Shown here: in pieces, positions 1 through 7,242 of the stretch
Layout of the letters: each line of letters begins with the position of its first letter
How positions within the stretch are numbered: position 1 is the first letter of the stretch
Source: Prevotellaceae bacterium
GTDB taxonomy: Bacteria; Bacteroidota; Bacteroidia; Bacteroidales; Bacteroidaceae
Assembly: GCA_031262265.1 (NCBI GenBank)
Contig: JAISIB010000001.1
Location: forward strand, 1 to 23,057
Direction of reading: 5' to 3'
Length of the DNA stretch: 23,057 bases
Translations under genes and position numbers: made by a program
The notes under the pieces: model-generated
What the model saw: the letters and a program-made list of their open reading frames with translations, nothing else
Database searches by the model: none
What the model was told of the DNA's origin: nothing

Positions 1-2
1 GA

Positions 3-527
3 ATGAAGCATCAAATACTGACGACGGCCGATGATCGGCTATTTCCGGAGGTTTGGGAGATATACGAGCAAGCTTTTCCGCTGTGTGAACGGCGTATATA
101 CGACGGACAAGTCCGTATCATGTCCGAACATCGCTATACGCTGGAGGTATGGACAAACGAGGAACGGGTCATAGGCTTTGTAGGTTGGTGGAATTTTGGA
201 GCGTTTCGTTATTTGGAGCACTTCGCTGTCAATCCTCTCTGCCGTTCCGAGGGATACGGGAGCCTTATTCTGTCGGAATGGATACGTGCCGATGTGCTTC
301 CCGTCGTATTGGAGATAGAGCCGGTAACGGATGAACTCACGCATCGCCGTCAATCTTTTTATCACCGGTTGGGTTTTTGCGATAACTCGATGATACACGT
401 TCAGCCTCCCTATCATCCGACGACGCAGCCCGTTACGTTGTGGATTATGTCTTATCCTGCGCCGATTCTCGCACATACCTACGAAGAGTTTCGTACCTTG
501 CAAAAAGCAAGTATGAGGGTTTCCTGA
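3..527 (+). CDS. GNAT-family N-acetyltransferase
   Basis: A 174-residue protein that probably moves an acetyl group from acetyl-CoA to an amine on an unknown small molecule or protein. The acetyl-CoA pyrophosphate-binding motif A is visible as a strand (LEHFAVNP, about residues 71-78) followed by the RxxGxG loop R81-S-E-G-Y-G86. Motif B shows as FYHRLGF (residues 119-125), the usual C-terminal mark of GNAT folds. The length fits a single-domain GNAT. An ATG lies only two bases into the window, so a longer N-terminus outside the window cannot be excluded, although the residues seen begin as a normal GNAT does. It converges on the gldH gene, with 35 bases between the stops. The substrate cannot be read from the sequence. 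Confidence 0.8.
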   Translation: MKHQILTTADDRLFPEVWEIYEQAFPLCERRIYDGQVRIMSEHRYTLEVWTNEERVIGFVGWWNFGAFRYLEHFAVNPLCRSEGYGSLILSEWIRADVLPVVLEIEPVTDELTHRRQSFYHRLGFCDNSMIHVQPPYHPTTQPVTLWIMSYPAPILAHTYEEFRTLQKASMRVS

Positions 528-562
528 GTTGTAGAAGCTTAGGTAGTCGGAGACACCCGTAG

Positions 563-1033
563 TTAATTGCTCAATTGTATGCTGATGTCGTGCAGCCCGA
601 GCAGTTCGCTCACATTCATCAAGTGTGTAATAGAGAAATGAACGGTATCCGTATCAAATTCCTCCGGAGATAGCTCACGCAGCAGCACGGCCGTTTCAAG
701 CAGGTCGGGGCGATGTCCTTGCAGGCGTTCGCGTGTGTCTTCCGGAAGGAAATGTAAGTAGAGCGTATCGGTTTGTACGCTTTCGTTCATACCGACATAG
801 CTCTTCACTTCAATGGCCAAATTTTGAAACGAATAGTACGGATGCCGGCGAAGTAGGAGCGTGGCATACGAAGTGCGTACGCTATCCGTCAATGGTAGTG
901 AGAAACGAATCGTATCCTGCCGCTTCCATCCTTCGGGCGGGAAAGTATGAACGGTTAGGTCGTTTACTGTGCTCGTCATGCAGCCGCACAGAAGCACTAT
1001 GCAGGCAGTTAATGAACACAGCAGGCGTTTCAT
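563..1033 (-). CDS. gldH: GldH-type gliding motility lipoprotein
   Basis: A 156-residue lipoprotein. The N-terminus has two basic residues, a hydrophobic stretch and a lipobox (L-C-G-C, lipidated Cys18), so it should be exported and acylated. The rest fits the GldH family: an N-terminal beta region with a YYSFQNLAIEV segment near residues 66-76, a D-T-L-Y strand, and a C-terminal segment ending G-L-H-D-I-S-I. GldH was defined in gliding Flavobacterium but is also kept by non-gliding Bacteroidales, where its role is unclear. The ATG overlaps the stop of the upstream PSP1 gene (ATGA), so the two are translationally coupled. The family call rests on overall pattern and on the neighbouring PSP1 and holB genes, an order I recall from other Bacteroidales. 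Confidence 0.7.
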   Translation of the reverse strand: MKRLLCSLTACIVLLCGCMTSTVNDLTVHTFPPEGWKRQDTIRFSLPLTDSVRTSYATLLLRRHPYYSFQNLAIEVKSYVGMNESVQTDTLYLHFLPEDTRERLQGHRPDLLETAVLLRELSPEEFDTDTVHFSITHLMNVSELLGLHDISIQLSN

Positions 1034-2214
1034 GCGTTTGCGTTGGGTGTTTGGTTGCCGTTTGCGCCTCGCCTATTGCGATTTTGCGGCGGCCTGTGCC
1101 GTCTTCGTTGAGACGTATTGTCACCGTTGCGCATCGGTTTTCGATTATTGTTGCGCTGTCTGTCAAAACGAGTCAAGCTATCCTGATCCAGCAAGTCGGT
1201 CGATGGCTTCGGAGCTTCGGGCGTGTTCCCATTCGCCGCCAATGAGTCCGGTTTCGAGCCGTTTTTGTTGAGATTGACCACTTCAAATGCTCTTCGCCCG
1301 CTGATTGTGACCAGATTGGCCGGAATATTTTTATCGGTCGAGTAAGTTATTTGATTGGCCAGTATATCTGCTTTGAAGAAGAAATAGGTGTTGTCTTTCG
1401 TTTCCAGTTGGATCTCGCGCGAAGGAAAGCGTTTCTGGGCTTCCACGTAACAGTCTACTTCGTAATTCAGGCAACACTTTAGTTTAGCGCATTGTCCGGC
1501 CAATTTTTGCGGGTTGAGCGAAAGGTCTTGAAAGCGTGCTGCCGCAGTAGATACGGAGATAAAGTTGGTCATCCACGTTGCGCAGCACAATTCGCGGCCG
1601 CATGGACCGATACTTCCGATGCGTCCTGCTTCTTGTCTGGCTCCGATTTGCTTCATCTCAATGCGCGTCTTGAAAGCATCGGCCAATAATTTGATAAGTT
1701 GCCGGAAATCTACGCGCCCATCGGCAATATAATAGAAAATCGCCTTGTTTCCGTCTCCTTGAAACTCCACGTCGCCGATTTTCATATTCAGTTCCAATTC
1801 TGCCGCTATTTGCCGCGAACGTATCATGGTTTCATGTTCACGCGCTTTGGCTTCGGCGTATTTTTCCATATCGACGGGGCGCGCCTTACGATAGACGCGG
1901 CGTATCTCAGCATCGGGGCGCATGCGGGTTTTCTTCATTTGTAATTTCACCAGCTCGCCGGTTAGCGTCACAACCCCGATGTCGTGTCCCGGATTGGCCT
2001 CTACGGCAACGACATCTCCCTTTGTTAGTTCCAGTTTGTTACTATTTAGATAATATCCTTTGCGGGTGTTTTTGAATTGCACCTCGATCATATCGCATTC
2101 TATGGCGTTGCCCGGTATATCGGCCAGCCAATCGTACGTATTTAGTTGCCTGTCGTGTCGTGAGCTTCCCTTGCAACAGAGACCGCCACTACCGTTATGT
2201 AGTTTATATTCCAT
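1030..2214 (-). CDS. PSP1 domain protein (RicT/YaaT-like)
   Basis: A 394-residue cytoplasmic protein of the PSP1/RicT family. In Bacillus subtilis RicT (YaaT) works with RicA and RicF in an Fe-S-containing complex that affects RNase Y; the Bacteroidetes role is not established. The conserved core runs from about residue 41 to 255 and includes the PCGRELCC segment (Cys205, 210, 211) and G-Q-C-A-K-L-K-C-C (Cys242, 247, 248), with further Cys at 13, 14, 40 and 255. This could hold a metal or Fe-S cluster. From about residue 315 the chain becomes a polar, Asn/Arg/Gln/Pro-rich, probably disordered tail. The start is set at the ATG at 2214. A longer reading from a TTG at 2238 would begin inside the promoter -7 box (2236-2243), so it is rejected. 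Overlaps gldH by four bases. Confidence 0.85.
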   Translation of the reverse strand: MEYKLHNGSGGLCCKGSSRHDRQLNTYDWLADIPGNAIECDMIEVQFKNTRKGYYLNSNKLELTKGDVVAVEANPGHDIGVVTLTGELVKLQMKKTRMRPDAEIRRVYRKARPVDMEKYAEAKAREHETMIRSRQIAAELELNMKIGDVEFQGDGNKAIFYYIADGRVDFRQLIKLLADAFKTRIEMKQIGARQEAGRIGSIGPCGRELCCATWMTNFISVSTAAARFQDLSLNPQKLAGQCAKLKCCLNYEVDCYVEAQKRFPSREIQLETKDNTYFFFKADILANQITYSTDKNIPANLVTISGRRAFEVVNLNKNGSKPDSLAANGNTPEAPKPSTDLLDQDSLTRFDRQRNNNRKPMRNGDNTSQRRRHRPPQNRNRRGANGNQTPNANA

Positions 2215-2235
2215 GAAGTTTTCTGAATTTCTTGG

Positions 2236-2243
2236 CAAAAGTA
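2236..2243 (-). promoter_or_regulatory. -7 promoter box for PSP1-gldH
   Basis: On the minus strand this reads TACTTTTG, an exact match to the Bacteroidetes -7 consensus TAnnTTTG, ending 21 bases before the PSP1 ATG. No good -33 TTTG is seen at the usual distance, so strength is uncertain. An identical octamer precedes pyrH at 19683-19690. Its position argues that PSP1-gldH can be transcribed separately from the upstream holB operon. Confidence 0.5.
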
Positions 2244-2273
2244 CGATAAAATCACGGGTTTTATATTTTTCTC

Positions 2274-2357
2274 GTTAGTTTTCCAAATAACTCTTTCGGA
2301 AAATTGATTTTGCGGGTAAGTTATTGCGCGTTCTCGGTCGCATATTTCAAGCAAATC
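2274..2357 (+). repeat. 21-bp-periodic repeat array (four degenerate units)
   Basis: Units begin at 2274, 2295, 2316 and 2337. The unit at 2316 starts with GTAAGTTAT, identical over nine bases to the unit at 7152 upstream of ansA. The unit at 2295 contains GAAAATTGATTTT, matching the GAAAATAAATTTT of the unit at 7110, which in both places is immediately followed by a GTAAGTTA unit. The outer units (GTTAGTTTT, GTCGCATATT) are weak. The array lies between the holB stop and the PSP1 promoter, with the GTAAG strand opposite to those genes. Confidence 0.45.
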
Positions 2358-2379
2358 GCAGGCCGCTTTACGCTCTTCC

Positions 2380-3501
2380 TCAATTGTGTTTCAGCAGCAC
2401 GATCATTTTCAGCGCAAAGTCGAAGAACACCATTTTTGCATGGACGTTCTGTCCGATATGTACGGCCGCCTCAGTCAATTCGTGCATGATGCCTTGCACG
2501 TTCCGTTCGTTGATAAACGGCGCGAAGCGAGTAGAGAATTGTTCTTCGTCCTCAGTCATAAAAGTCAGTTCGGGCGCATGGAGGTTGTAGATGAAATTTT
2601 CACGCAGCAGGTGCTGGCAATATGTGAGGAAGTTCTTTTGCCGTTCGCGTCCCATGCCGGCCACTTCTTCACTCCACTGCTTCATCTCTTTCACTTTCCG
2701 GGCGTAGGAGAGGCGCATCAGGCGCACAAACAACTCAAAGAAAATCTCCCGATCGGCGTTTAATTGGATGGATTCCAATGCGCGAATGAAATTTCCTCCG
2801 GCGGCGTGTGCAATACGTCTGCTTTCGGCCGGTAAGATACCGTATTTGGTTTGCAGAGCTACGTCAATGTCCGCCTCGGCGATAGGGCGTAGGTGAATAC
2901 GTTGGGTGCGGCTTAATATCGTCGCCAAGATACTGTCGACGGCCTCCGTAATTAATATGAATACGGTCTGAGCGGGTGGCTCTTCCAATAGTTTCAATAG
3001 TTTGTTGGCACTGGCTTCGTTCAATTTCTCAGGCAGCCAGAGAATAATCACCTTAAATCCTCCTTCTACGGACTTAAGACTAAGTTTGCGTATCAGTTCA
3101 TCGCTTTCCTTTACGGGTATTAAAGGCTGCGTATTCTCTGCGGCCATTTCATTTGACCATTCTTCCAGATTAAAATTAGGGTTGGCCAATACAAATCGTC
3201 GCCTTTCGGGTAAATAGTCGTCGCAGCAATCTTTCTTAGCCTTCTTGACTATCGGAAAAACAAAGTGAACATCCGGATGCACCAGCTTGCTCATCTGTAC
3301 GCACGAGGGACATACGCCACAAGCATCGGATGCTGTCCTGTCATGGCACTGTAAGTAGCGCGCGTAGGCCATAGCTAACGGAAATTTGCCGGTACCTTCG
3401 TTGCCGCTGAACAGTAGCGCATGTGCGATACGCCCTTCGTTTACTTCTGTCAGAAGTCGTTGTTTGATTTCCGCTTGTCCGACTACGTCTTGAAAACTCA
3501 T
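2380..3501 (-). CDS. holB: DNA polymerase III subunit delta-prime
   Basis: A 373-residue clamp-loader AAA+ subunit that helps load the sliding clamp onto primed DNA. It opens with the typical delta-prime start (VVGQAEIKQRL, then IAHALLFSG) and has a P-loop-like segment G33-N-E-G-T-G-K-F40. The usual Ser/Thr after the Lys is replaced by Phe, consistent with delta-prime subunits that do not hydrolyse ATP. A zinc-binding cluster follows (Cys52, 61, 64, 67). Further on are the LLKLLEEPP segment and S-R-T-Q in the sensor 1/SRC region, then a helical collar domain. Starts at ATG, six bases after the metF stop, so it is the last gene of the symporter-DUF151-rsmE-metF-holB run. The following 165-bp spacer contains no obvious strong terminator. 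Confidence 0.9.
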   Translation of the reverse strand: MSFQDVVGQAEIKQRLLTEVNEGRIAHALLFSGNEGTGKFPLAMAYARYLQCHDRTASDACGVCPSCVQMSKLVHPDVHFVFPIVKKAKKDCCDDYLPERRRFVLANPNFNLEEWSNEMAAENTQPLIPVKESDELIRKLSLKSVEGGFKVIILWLPEKLNEASANKLLKLLEEPPAQTVFILITEAVDSILATILSRTQRIHLRPIAEADIDVALQTKYGILPAESRRIAHAAGGNFIRALESIQLNADREIFFELFVRLMRLSYARKVKEMKQWSEEVAGMGRERQKNFLTYCQHLLRENFIYNLHAPELTFMTEDEEQFSTRFAPFINERNVQGIMHELTEAAVHIGQNVHAKMVFFDFALKMIVLLKHN

Positions 3502-3507
3502 TTCGCG

Positions 3508-4461
3508 TTAATAGATTTGTCGAGCGACGGCTTGGATGCTATCCGCTGCTCCGATAGAGTAGAAATGCAAGCTCGGTACACCGTGTCGTATGAGTTCGCG
3601 ACATTGGTTGACGCACCATTCGGTACCGACTTGCTGCGCATCGGCGTCGGTATGGCAACGACGCAGTTCGGTCGTCAATTCTTCCGGTAAGTCTACCTTA
3701 AATGTTTTAGGAATCGTGTTTACTTGCGCCATTCTTTTTAATGGTTTAATGCCGGGAATGATCGGTATCGTAATACCTGCGGCGCGTGCGCGAGCCACAA
3801 AATCGAAGAACTTCCGATTGTCGTAGAACAACTGTGTCACTGCGTAGCATGCGCCGGTTTCTATCTTCTTTTTCAACCAATACAGATCGGTTTCGGCATT
3901 AGGTGCTTCTTCGTGCTTCTCGGGATAGCACGCCACGCCATAGGTGAACGGTGTGGCGGTGACTTTCATCTCCGAACCATCCACGAAGATACCTTGATTA
4001 AAACGATTGATTTGTTCTTCCAGTTCGATGGCATGCGCATAACCGTCTGGCTCTGGAATAAATGTCTTTTCATGAGTAGCCTTATCACCTCGCAACACCA
4101 ATAAATCGTAGATGCCGAGAAATTGTAAATCCAGCAAAACGTATTCCGTCTCTTCGCGCGAGAAACCGCTGCACAGGATATGGGGAACAACGGGAATGTT
4201 GTAGCGATTCTGAATGGCGGCAGCCACCGCCACCGTTCCCGGCCGGCGACGAATGCGGTTGCGCTGAAACGTTCCGTCTCCCAAATCCTGATAAACATAC
4301 TCACTACGGTGCGTAGTGATGTTGATATACTTCGGATCAAACTCGCGTAGCATATCAATGTCCTTGTATAGTTTATCTATACCCGTTCCTTTGAGCGGCG
4401 GGAGCAGTTCGAATGAAAAGGCCGTGTGCGTAGTTTGATTGATGAGGTCGATAATATTCAT
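3508..4461 (-). CDS. metF: 5,10-methylenetetrahydrofolate reductase
   Basis: A 317-residue flavoprotein of one-carbon metabolism that reduces 5,10-methylene-THF to 5-methyl-THF, the methyl donor for methionine synthesis. Visible family signatures are the N-terminal FSFELLPP strand with the catalytic Glu18, then L-V-L-R-G-D, G-V-A-C-Y-P-E-K-H (binding loop), T-Q-L-F-Y-D-N and G-I-K-P-L. The length is close to the bacterial single-domain MetF (about 296 residues in E. coli), with no C-terminal regulatory domain. The ATG overlaps the rsmE stop by four bases (ATGA), implying coupled translation. No SAM or folate riboswitch is visible, as expected for an internal operon gene. Confidence 0.95.
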   Translation of the reverse strand: MNIIDLINQTTHTAFSFELLPPLKGTGIDKLYKDIDMLREFDPKYINITTHRSEYVYQDLGDGTFQRNRIRRRPGTVAVAAAIQNRYNIPVVPHILCSGFSREETEYVLLDLQFLGIYDLLVLRGDKATHEKTFIPEPDGYAHAIELEEQINRFNQGIFVDGSEMKVTATPFTYGVACYPEKHEEAPNAETDLYWLKKKIETGACYAVTQLFYDNRKFFDFVARARAAGITIPIIPGIKPLKRMAQVNTIPKTFKVDLPEELTTELRRCHTDADAQQVGTEWCVNQCRELIRHGVPSLHFYSIGAADSIQAVARQIY

Positions 4462-5168
4462 GGGCGCGTAAGTATATGATAGGCGATACCGGCTGTCAAT
4501 GCCGCAGTCTCTGTGCGGAGGCGCGTTTCTCCTAATGTAATGGGAGTATATCCGTTCGTTAATGCAAGCGCAACCTCTTCCGGAGCGAAATCTCCCTCCG
4601 GTCCGATGAGGATGCGCGTAGGTATTCCTTCCGGCCGGATAACTTCTGCCAATCGGAGCTTATCATCGGCGTCGTTGCAATGCGCGATGAGTTTCAAGCC
4701 GGTGAACGGTTGAGTGACGAAAGTCTCAAAACTCGTCAGGGTATGTAGTTCGGGTAAGCGGGCTTTGAGCGACTGTTTCATGGCAGCCACTACGAGTTTT
4801 TCGATGCGTCCGTCGTTGACCGTTTTCCGTTCGGAATGCCGACATAGTAGGAACGTCAGCGCATCAATGCCTATTTCCGTTAGCTTTTCGGCCAGCCATT
4901 CCATGCGATCGAAGTTTTTAGTGGGAGCGACGGCAATATGTAGGTTGCCGCGCCACTGTGGTAGTTGCGGCAGTCGCTCGCGTATGGATGCAACGCATTG
5001 TTTAGGGCTGACTATGGTCAGTGTCGCGTCGTAGAACGAACCCTGTCCGTCGGTCAACATCACTTCGTCTCCCACTTTCAAGCGCATGACGCGGACGCAG
5101 TGACGAGCTTCCTCTTCCGGCAGCACGGCTTCTTCCGAATGAATATCAGGTGTGTAGAATAAGTGCAT
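4458..5168 (-). CDS. rsmE: 16S rRNA (uracil-1498-N3)-methyltransferase
   Basis: A 236-residue SPOUT-fold methyltransferase that methylates N3 of U1498 in 16S rRNA with S-adenosylmethionine. The N-terminal PUA-like RNA-binding part includes H-C-V-R-V-M-R (residues 23-29). The catalytic part has H-S-E-R-K (111-115) and the C-terminal trefoil-knot SAM site: I-G-P-E-G-D-F (188-194) followed by L-G-E-T-R-L-R-T-E-T-A (212-222). These are the RsmE hallmarks and the length is normal. Starts at an ATG two bases after the DUF151 stop and overlaps metF, so it sits in the middle of a tight operon. Confidence 0.95.
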   Translation of the reverse strand: MHLFYTPDIHSEEAVLPEEEARHCVRVMRLKVGDEVMLTDGQGSFYDATLTIVSPKQCVASIRERLPQLPQWRGNLHIAVAPTKNFDRMEWLAEKLTEIGIDALTFLLCRHSERKTVNDGRIEKLVVAAMKQSLKARLPELHTLTSFETFVTQPFTGLKLIAHCNDADDKLRLAEVIRPEGIPTRILIGPEGDFAPEEVALALTNGYTPITLGETRLRTETAALTAGIAYHILTRP

Positions 5169-5170
5169 AT

Positions 5171-5716
5171 TTAAGTTTGATTCAATTGGTCGCGCAGTAC
5201 GGCCGCCAGTTCGTAATCTTCATCTTTGACGGCGCGCTCCAAACGCAATTCCAGCGCGCGTTTACTGGGCTTGTCGGAATTTATTTCATCCTTTGACCGA
5301 ATGCGTTCATTCTCTAAGATGTCTTCGTAGACGTATATGGGAGCTCTACATCTCAGGGCGATAGCGATCGCATCGGAAGGGCGCGAATCCACATGCTTGA
5401 CCTCGCCCTCGCGACGCATATTGATAAATGTATAGAATACGCCGCCTTTCACCTGATAAATAAGAACTTCTGTCACTTCAACGTCGAATATTTGCAGAAT
5501 ACCCACCGTTAGATCATGCGTGACAGGGCGTAGTATCGGCGTTTGACTGACGTATGTCAAAATGGACTGCGCTTCTGTCGGTCCGATAATGATCGGCAAC
5601 CGGCGATCGCCGCCTACTTCTTTCAATATCATAGCGTGCGGATTCCCCGGCCCTTGCATGGCGGTCAGGCTCACTAATTTTAATTCTATTTTCAGACGGT
5701 TTGACATTTTGTGCAT
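5171..5716 (-). CDS. DUF151/bifunctional nuclease family protein with UVR motif
   Basis: A 181-residue protein. Residues about 5-135 match the DUF151 (BFN) fold, with the family core D110-S-R-P-S-D-A-I-A-I-A-L-R122 and the earlier L-P-I-I-I-G-P-T-E-A segment (40-49). After a polar linker, residues about 153-180 form a UVR-like helical hairpin (LELRLERAVKDEDYELAAVL), the motif also found in UvrB/UvrC. Some members are reported to have nuclease activity; the cellular role here is unknown. An alternative ATG three codons downstream (5707) is equally possible. The gene is 31 bases downstream of the nucleoside symporter and 2 bases upstream of rsmE. Confidence 0.85.
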   Translation of the reverse strand: MHKMSNRLKIELKLVSLTAMQGPGNPHAMILKEVGGDRRLPIIIGPTEAQSILTYVSQTPILRPVTHDLTVGILQIFDVEVTEVLIYQVKGGVFYTFINMRREGEVKHVDSRPSDAIAIALRCRAPIYVYEDILENERIRSKDEINSDKPSKRALELRLERAVKDEDYELAAVLRDQLNQT

Positions 5717-5747
5717 ACACTATACGCCTAACTAAATAGCGTGAAAA

Positions 5748-7013
5748 TTATACTTTGTGCGGCGTGTGTTTATACTTGAATAATACGGCAAACAGAATGG
5801 CGACGATGGCAGCATAACCTGCGAAAATATACCAAACGGACGTCCAACCGCCCACATAATAGCCGTTCTCCACCGTAATAAACCGGTCGACGACATATTG
5901 CGCCCCCAATGTGCCGATAGTCGCGCCGAATCCGTTTGTCATCAGCATGAATAATCCTTGTGCGCTACTGCGAATGTCGGGCGTGGTCTCTTTGTCTACG
6001 AACAACGAACCCGAAATATTGAAGAAGTCAAACGCCACGCCATAAACGACCATAGATAAAATGAACATCCATACGCCGTTGCCCGGATTTCCCAGTCCGA
6101 ACAATCCAAAACGAAAGACCCACGCCAGCATGGCAATGAGCATCACGCGCTTAATTCCGAAGTACCTAAGCGCAAAGGGAATCAAAAGGATACAGAGCGT
6201 CTCCGACGTTTGCGAGAGAGCGATTAATATGTTGGCATGGTTGGCTCCGAACGAGTGCGCATACTCCGGTATGGCTTTGAAACTTTGTATAAACGGATTG
6301 GCAAAGCCATTGGTGATTTGCAGAGATACGCCGAGTAGCATGGAGAAAACGAAAAAGTAAGCCATCTTACGCGACTTGAACAATTTGAACGCATGCAAGC
6401 CGAAGCTCTCGGCTACGCTTTTCTTTACGGCTTCGGTTCGTACGATGGGGATAGCCGGCAGGACGCCGAACGCATAGAGACAGAGCAACAAGCTCAGTAT
6501 GCCGGAGACATAAAACTGGGCGTAAGTGTTCTGATAATGCGCCAAATCTACAAATACCATAGCGACGATGAATCCGATGGTGCCGAAAATGCGTATGGGA
6601 GGGAACGCTTTGATCGTATCCAATCCGGCTTTGTCCAAAATGGCATAGGCTACGGAATTGGAGAGTGCCAACGTCGGCATATAGAACGCTACGCTGATCG
6701 TATATAACGTGAATAATACGCCAAAGTCGACTTGTGCGCCTGCCGTCATGCCGTAATATCCGGCTGCCGCCATAGATACTCCGGCCATCAAATGGCAAAA
6801 ACTATATAACTTCTGTGCGGGCACCCATCGGTCGGCTACGATGCCTATCAACGCAGGCATGAAAATGGAAACGATGCCTTGGATAGCGTAAAAGATACCG
6901 ATTTGGGATGCCAAATTAACTCCTACGAGATAACTGCCCATAGAGGTTAGATACGCACCCCAGACTGCAAATTGCAGAAAATTCATCACGATGAGTTTAT
7001 GCTTCACGTTCAT
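5748..7013 (-). CDS. MFS nucleoside:H+ symporter (NupG/XapB family)
   Basis: A 421-residue inner-membrane transporter with about 12 hydrophobic segments. The N-terminus (MNVKHKLIVMNFLQFAVWGAY) and the later I-K-A-F-P-P-I-R-I-F-G-T-I-G-F segment are typical of the nucleoside:proton symporter branch of the major facilitator superfamily. Its likely job is uptake of nucleosides for salvage, which fits with upp and pyrH elsewhere in the window. The ATG at 7013 is chosen over an in-frame TTG at 7079: the longer version would start upstream of a good -7 box at 7049-7056 and adds a basic, non-membrane leader. First gene of the five-gene minus-strand run ending in holB; divergent from ansA across 229 bases. 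Confidence 0.88.
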   Translation of the reverse strand: MNVKHKLIVMNFLQFAVWGAYLTSMGSYLVGVNLASQIGIFYAIQGIVSIFMPALIGIVADRWVPAQKLYSFCHLMAGVSMAAAGYYGMTAGAQVDFGVLFTLYTISVAFYMPTLALSNSVAYAILDKAGLDTIKAFPPIRIFGTIGFIVAMVFVDLAHYQNTYAQFYVSGILSLLLCLYAFGVLPAIPIVRTEAVKKSVAESFGLHAFKLFKSRKMAYFFVFSMLLGVSLQITNGFANPFIQSFKAIPEYAHSFGANHANILIALSQTSETLCILLIPFALRYFGIKRVMLIAMLAWVFRFGLFGLGNPGNGVWMFILSMVVYGVAFDFFNISGSLFVDKETTPDIRSSAQGLFMLMTNGFGATIGTLGAQYVVDRFITVENGYYVGGWTSVWYIFAGYAAIVAILFAVLFKYKHTPHKV

Positions 7014-7048
7014 ACGAGTATGAGTGTTTATGGTTTTTAATGATGCCA

Positions 7049-7080
7049 CAAATGTACGGTTTCTTCTCGGCAATCGCAAG
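7049..7080 (-). promoter_or_regulatory. Promoter of the symporter-holB operon
   Basis: On the minus strand a -7 box TACATTTG (7056-7049, exact TAnnTTTG) is preceded by CTTG (7080-7077) at a 20-bp spacing, close to the Bacteroidetes -33 TTTG. This gives a leader of roughly 30 bases before the ATG at 7013. Confidence 0.55.
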
Positions 7081-7109
7081 CGAGCCGAGCCAATCCGCTT
7101 ATTTTTGCC

Positions 7110-7193
7110 GTATGAAAATAAATTTTCGCGGTAAGTTAGCAGAAAAAGCGCGTAAGTTATTTTAAAAAGTCAGTAAGATATTCGCCTTACTGA
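7110..7193 (+). repeat. 21-bp-periodic repeat array upstream of ansA
   Basis: Four units start at 7110 (GTATGAAAAT), 7131 (GTAAGTTAG), 7152 (GTAAGTTAT) and 7173 (GTAAGATAT), with exactly 21 bp between GTA starts. Units two and three also share AAAAAG at the same offset, 14 of 21 positions in all. The array fills the space between the divergent promoters and abuts the ansA promoter. The same cores recur at 2316 and, on the other strand, at 18921 and 18942. Confidence 0.65.
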
Positions 7194-7200
7194 ATATCTT
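7170..7200. promoter_or_regulatory. Two interlocking inverted repeats over the ansA -33 region
   Basis: Inverted repeat 1 is TCAGTAAG (7170-7177) with CTTACTGA (7186-7193). Inverted repeat 2 is AAGATATTC (7175-7183) with GAATATCTT (7192-7200). Both are perfect with 8-bp centres, and they interleave in the order A-B-A'-B'. Together they cover the -33 element and stop three bases before the -7 box, where a repressor site or competing cruciforms could act. They lie upstream of the expected transcription start, so an RNA switch is unlikely. Confidence 0.55.
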
Positions 7201-7211
7201 CTGTACCTTTG
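7181..7211 (+). promoter_or_regulatory. ansA promoter
   Basis: The -7 box TACCTTTG (7204-7211) exactly matches TAnnTTTG. TTCG at 7181-7184 sits 19 bp upstream as a three-of-four -33 match. The predicted start is about 25 bases before the ansA ATG. The identical -7 octamer is used by the response-regulator operon at 8343-8350. Confidence 0.6.
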
Positions 7212-7242
7212 CCTGCAATATGAAGCCCTAAATGCTGACATA

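Noticed and set aside
733..1245. 170-residue + strand open frame over gldH and the PSP1 tail
   Set aside because: It is the antisense of two recognised genes, and its Cys/Arg/Ser-rich composition is typical of a shadow frame.
2246..2264. Hairpin ATAAAA/TTTTAT as holB terminator
   Set aside because: A six-base all-A/T stem is too weak, and it sits in the upstream region of the PSP1 promoter.
7014..7079. TTG start for the nucleoside symporter at 7079
   Set aside because: It would start upstream of the likely -7 box at 7049-7056 and adds a basic leader absent from the family.
7170..7200. Riboswitch or attenuator for ansA
   Set aside because: The inverted repeats lie upstream of the predicted transcription start, so they would not be in the mRNA.
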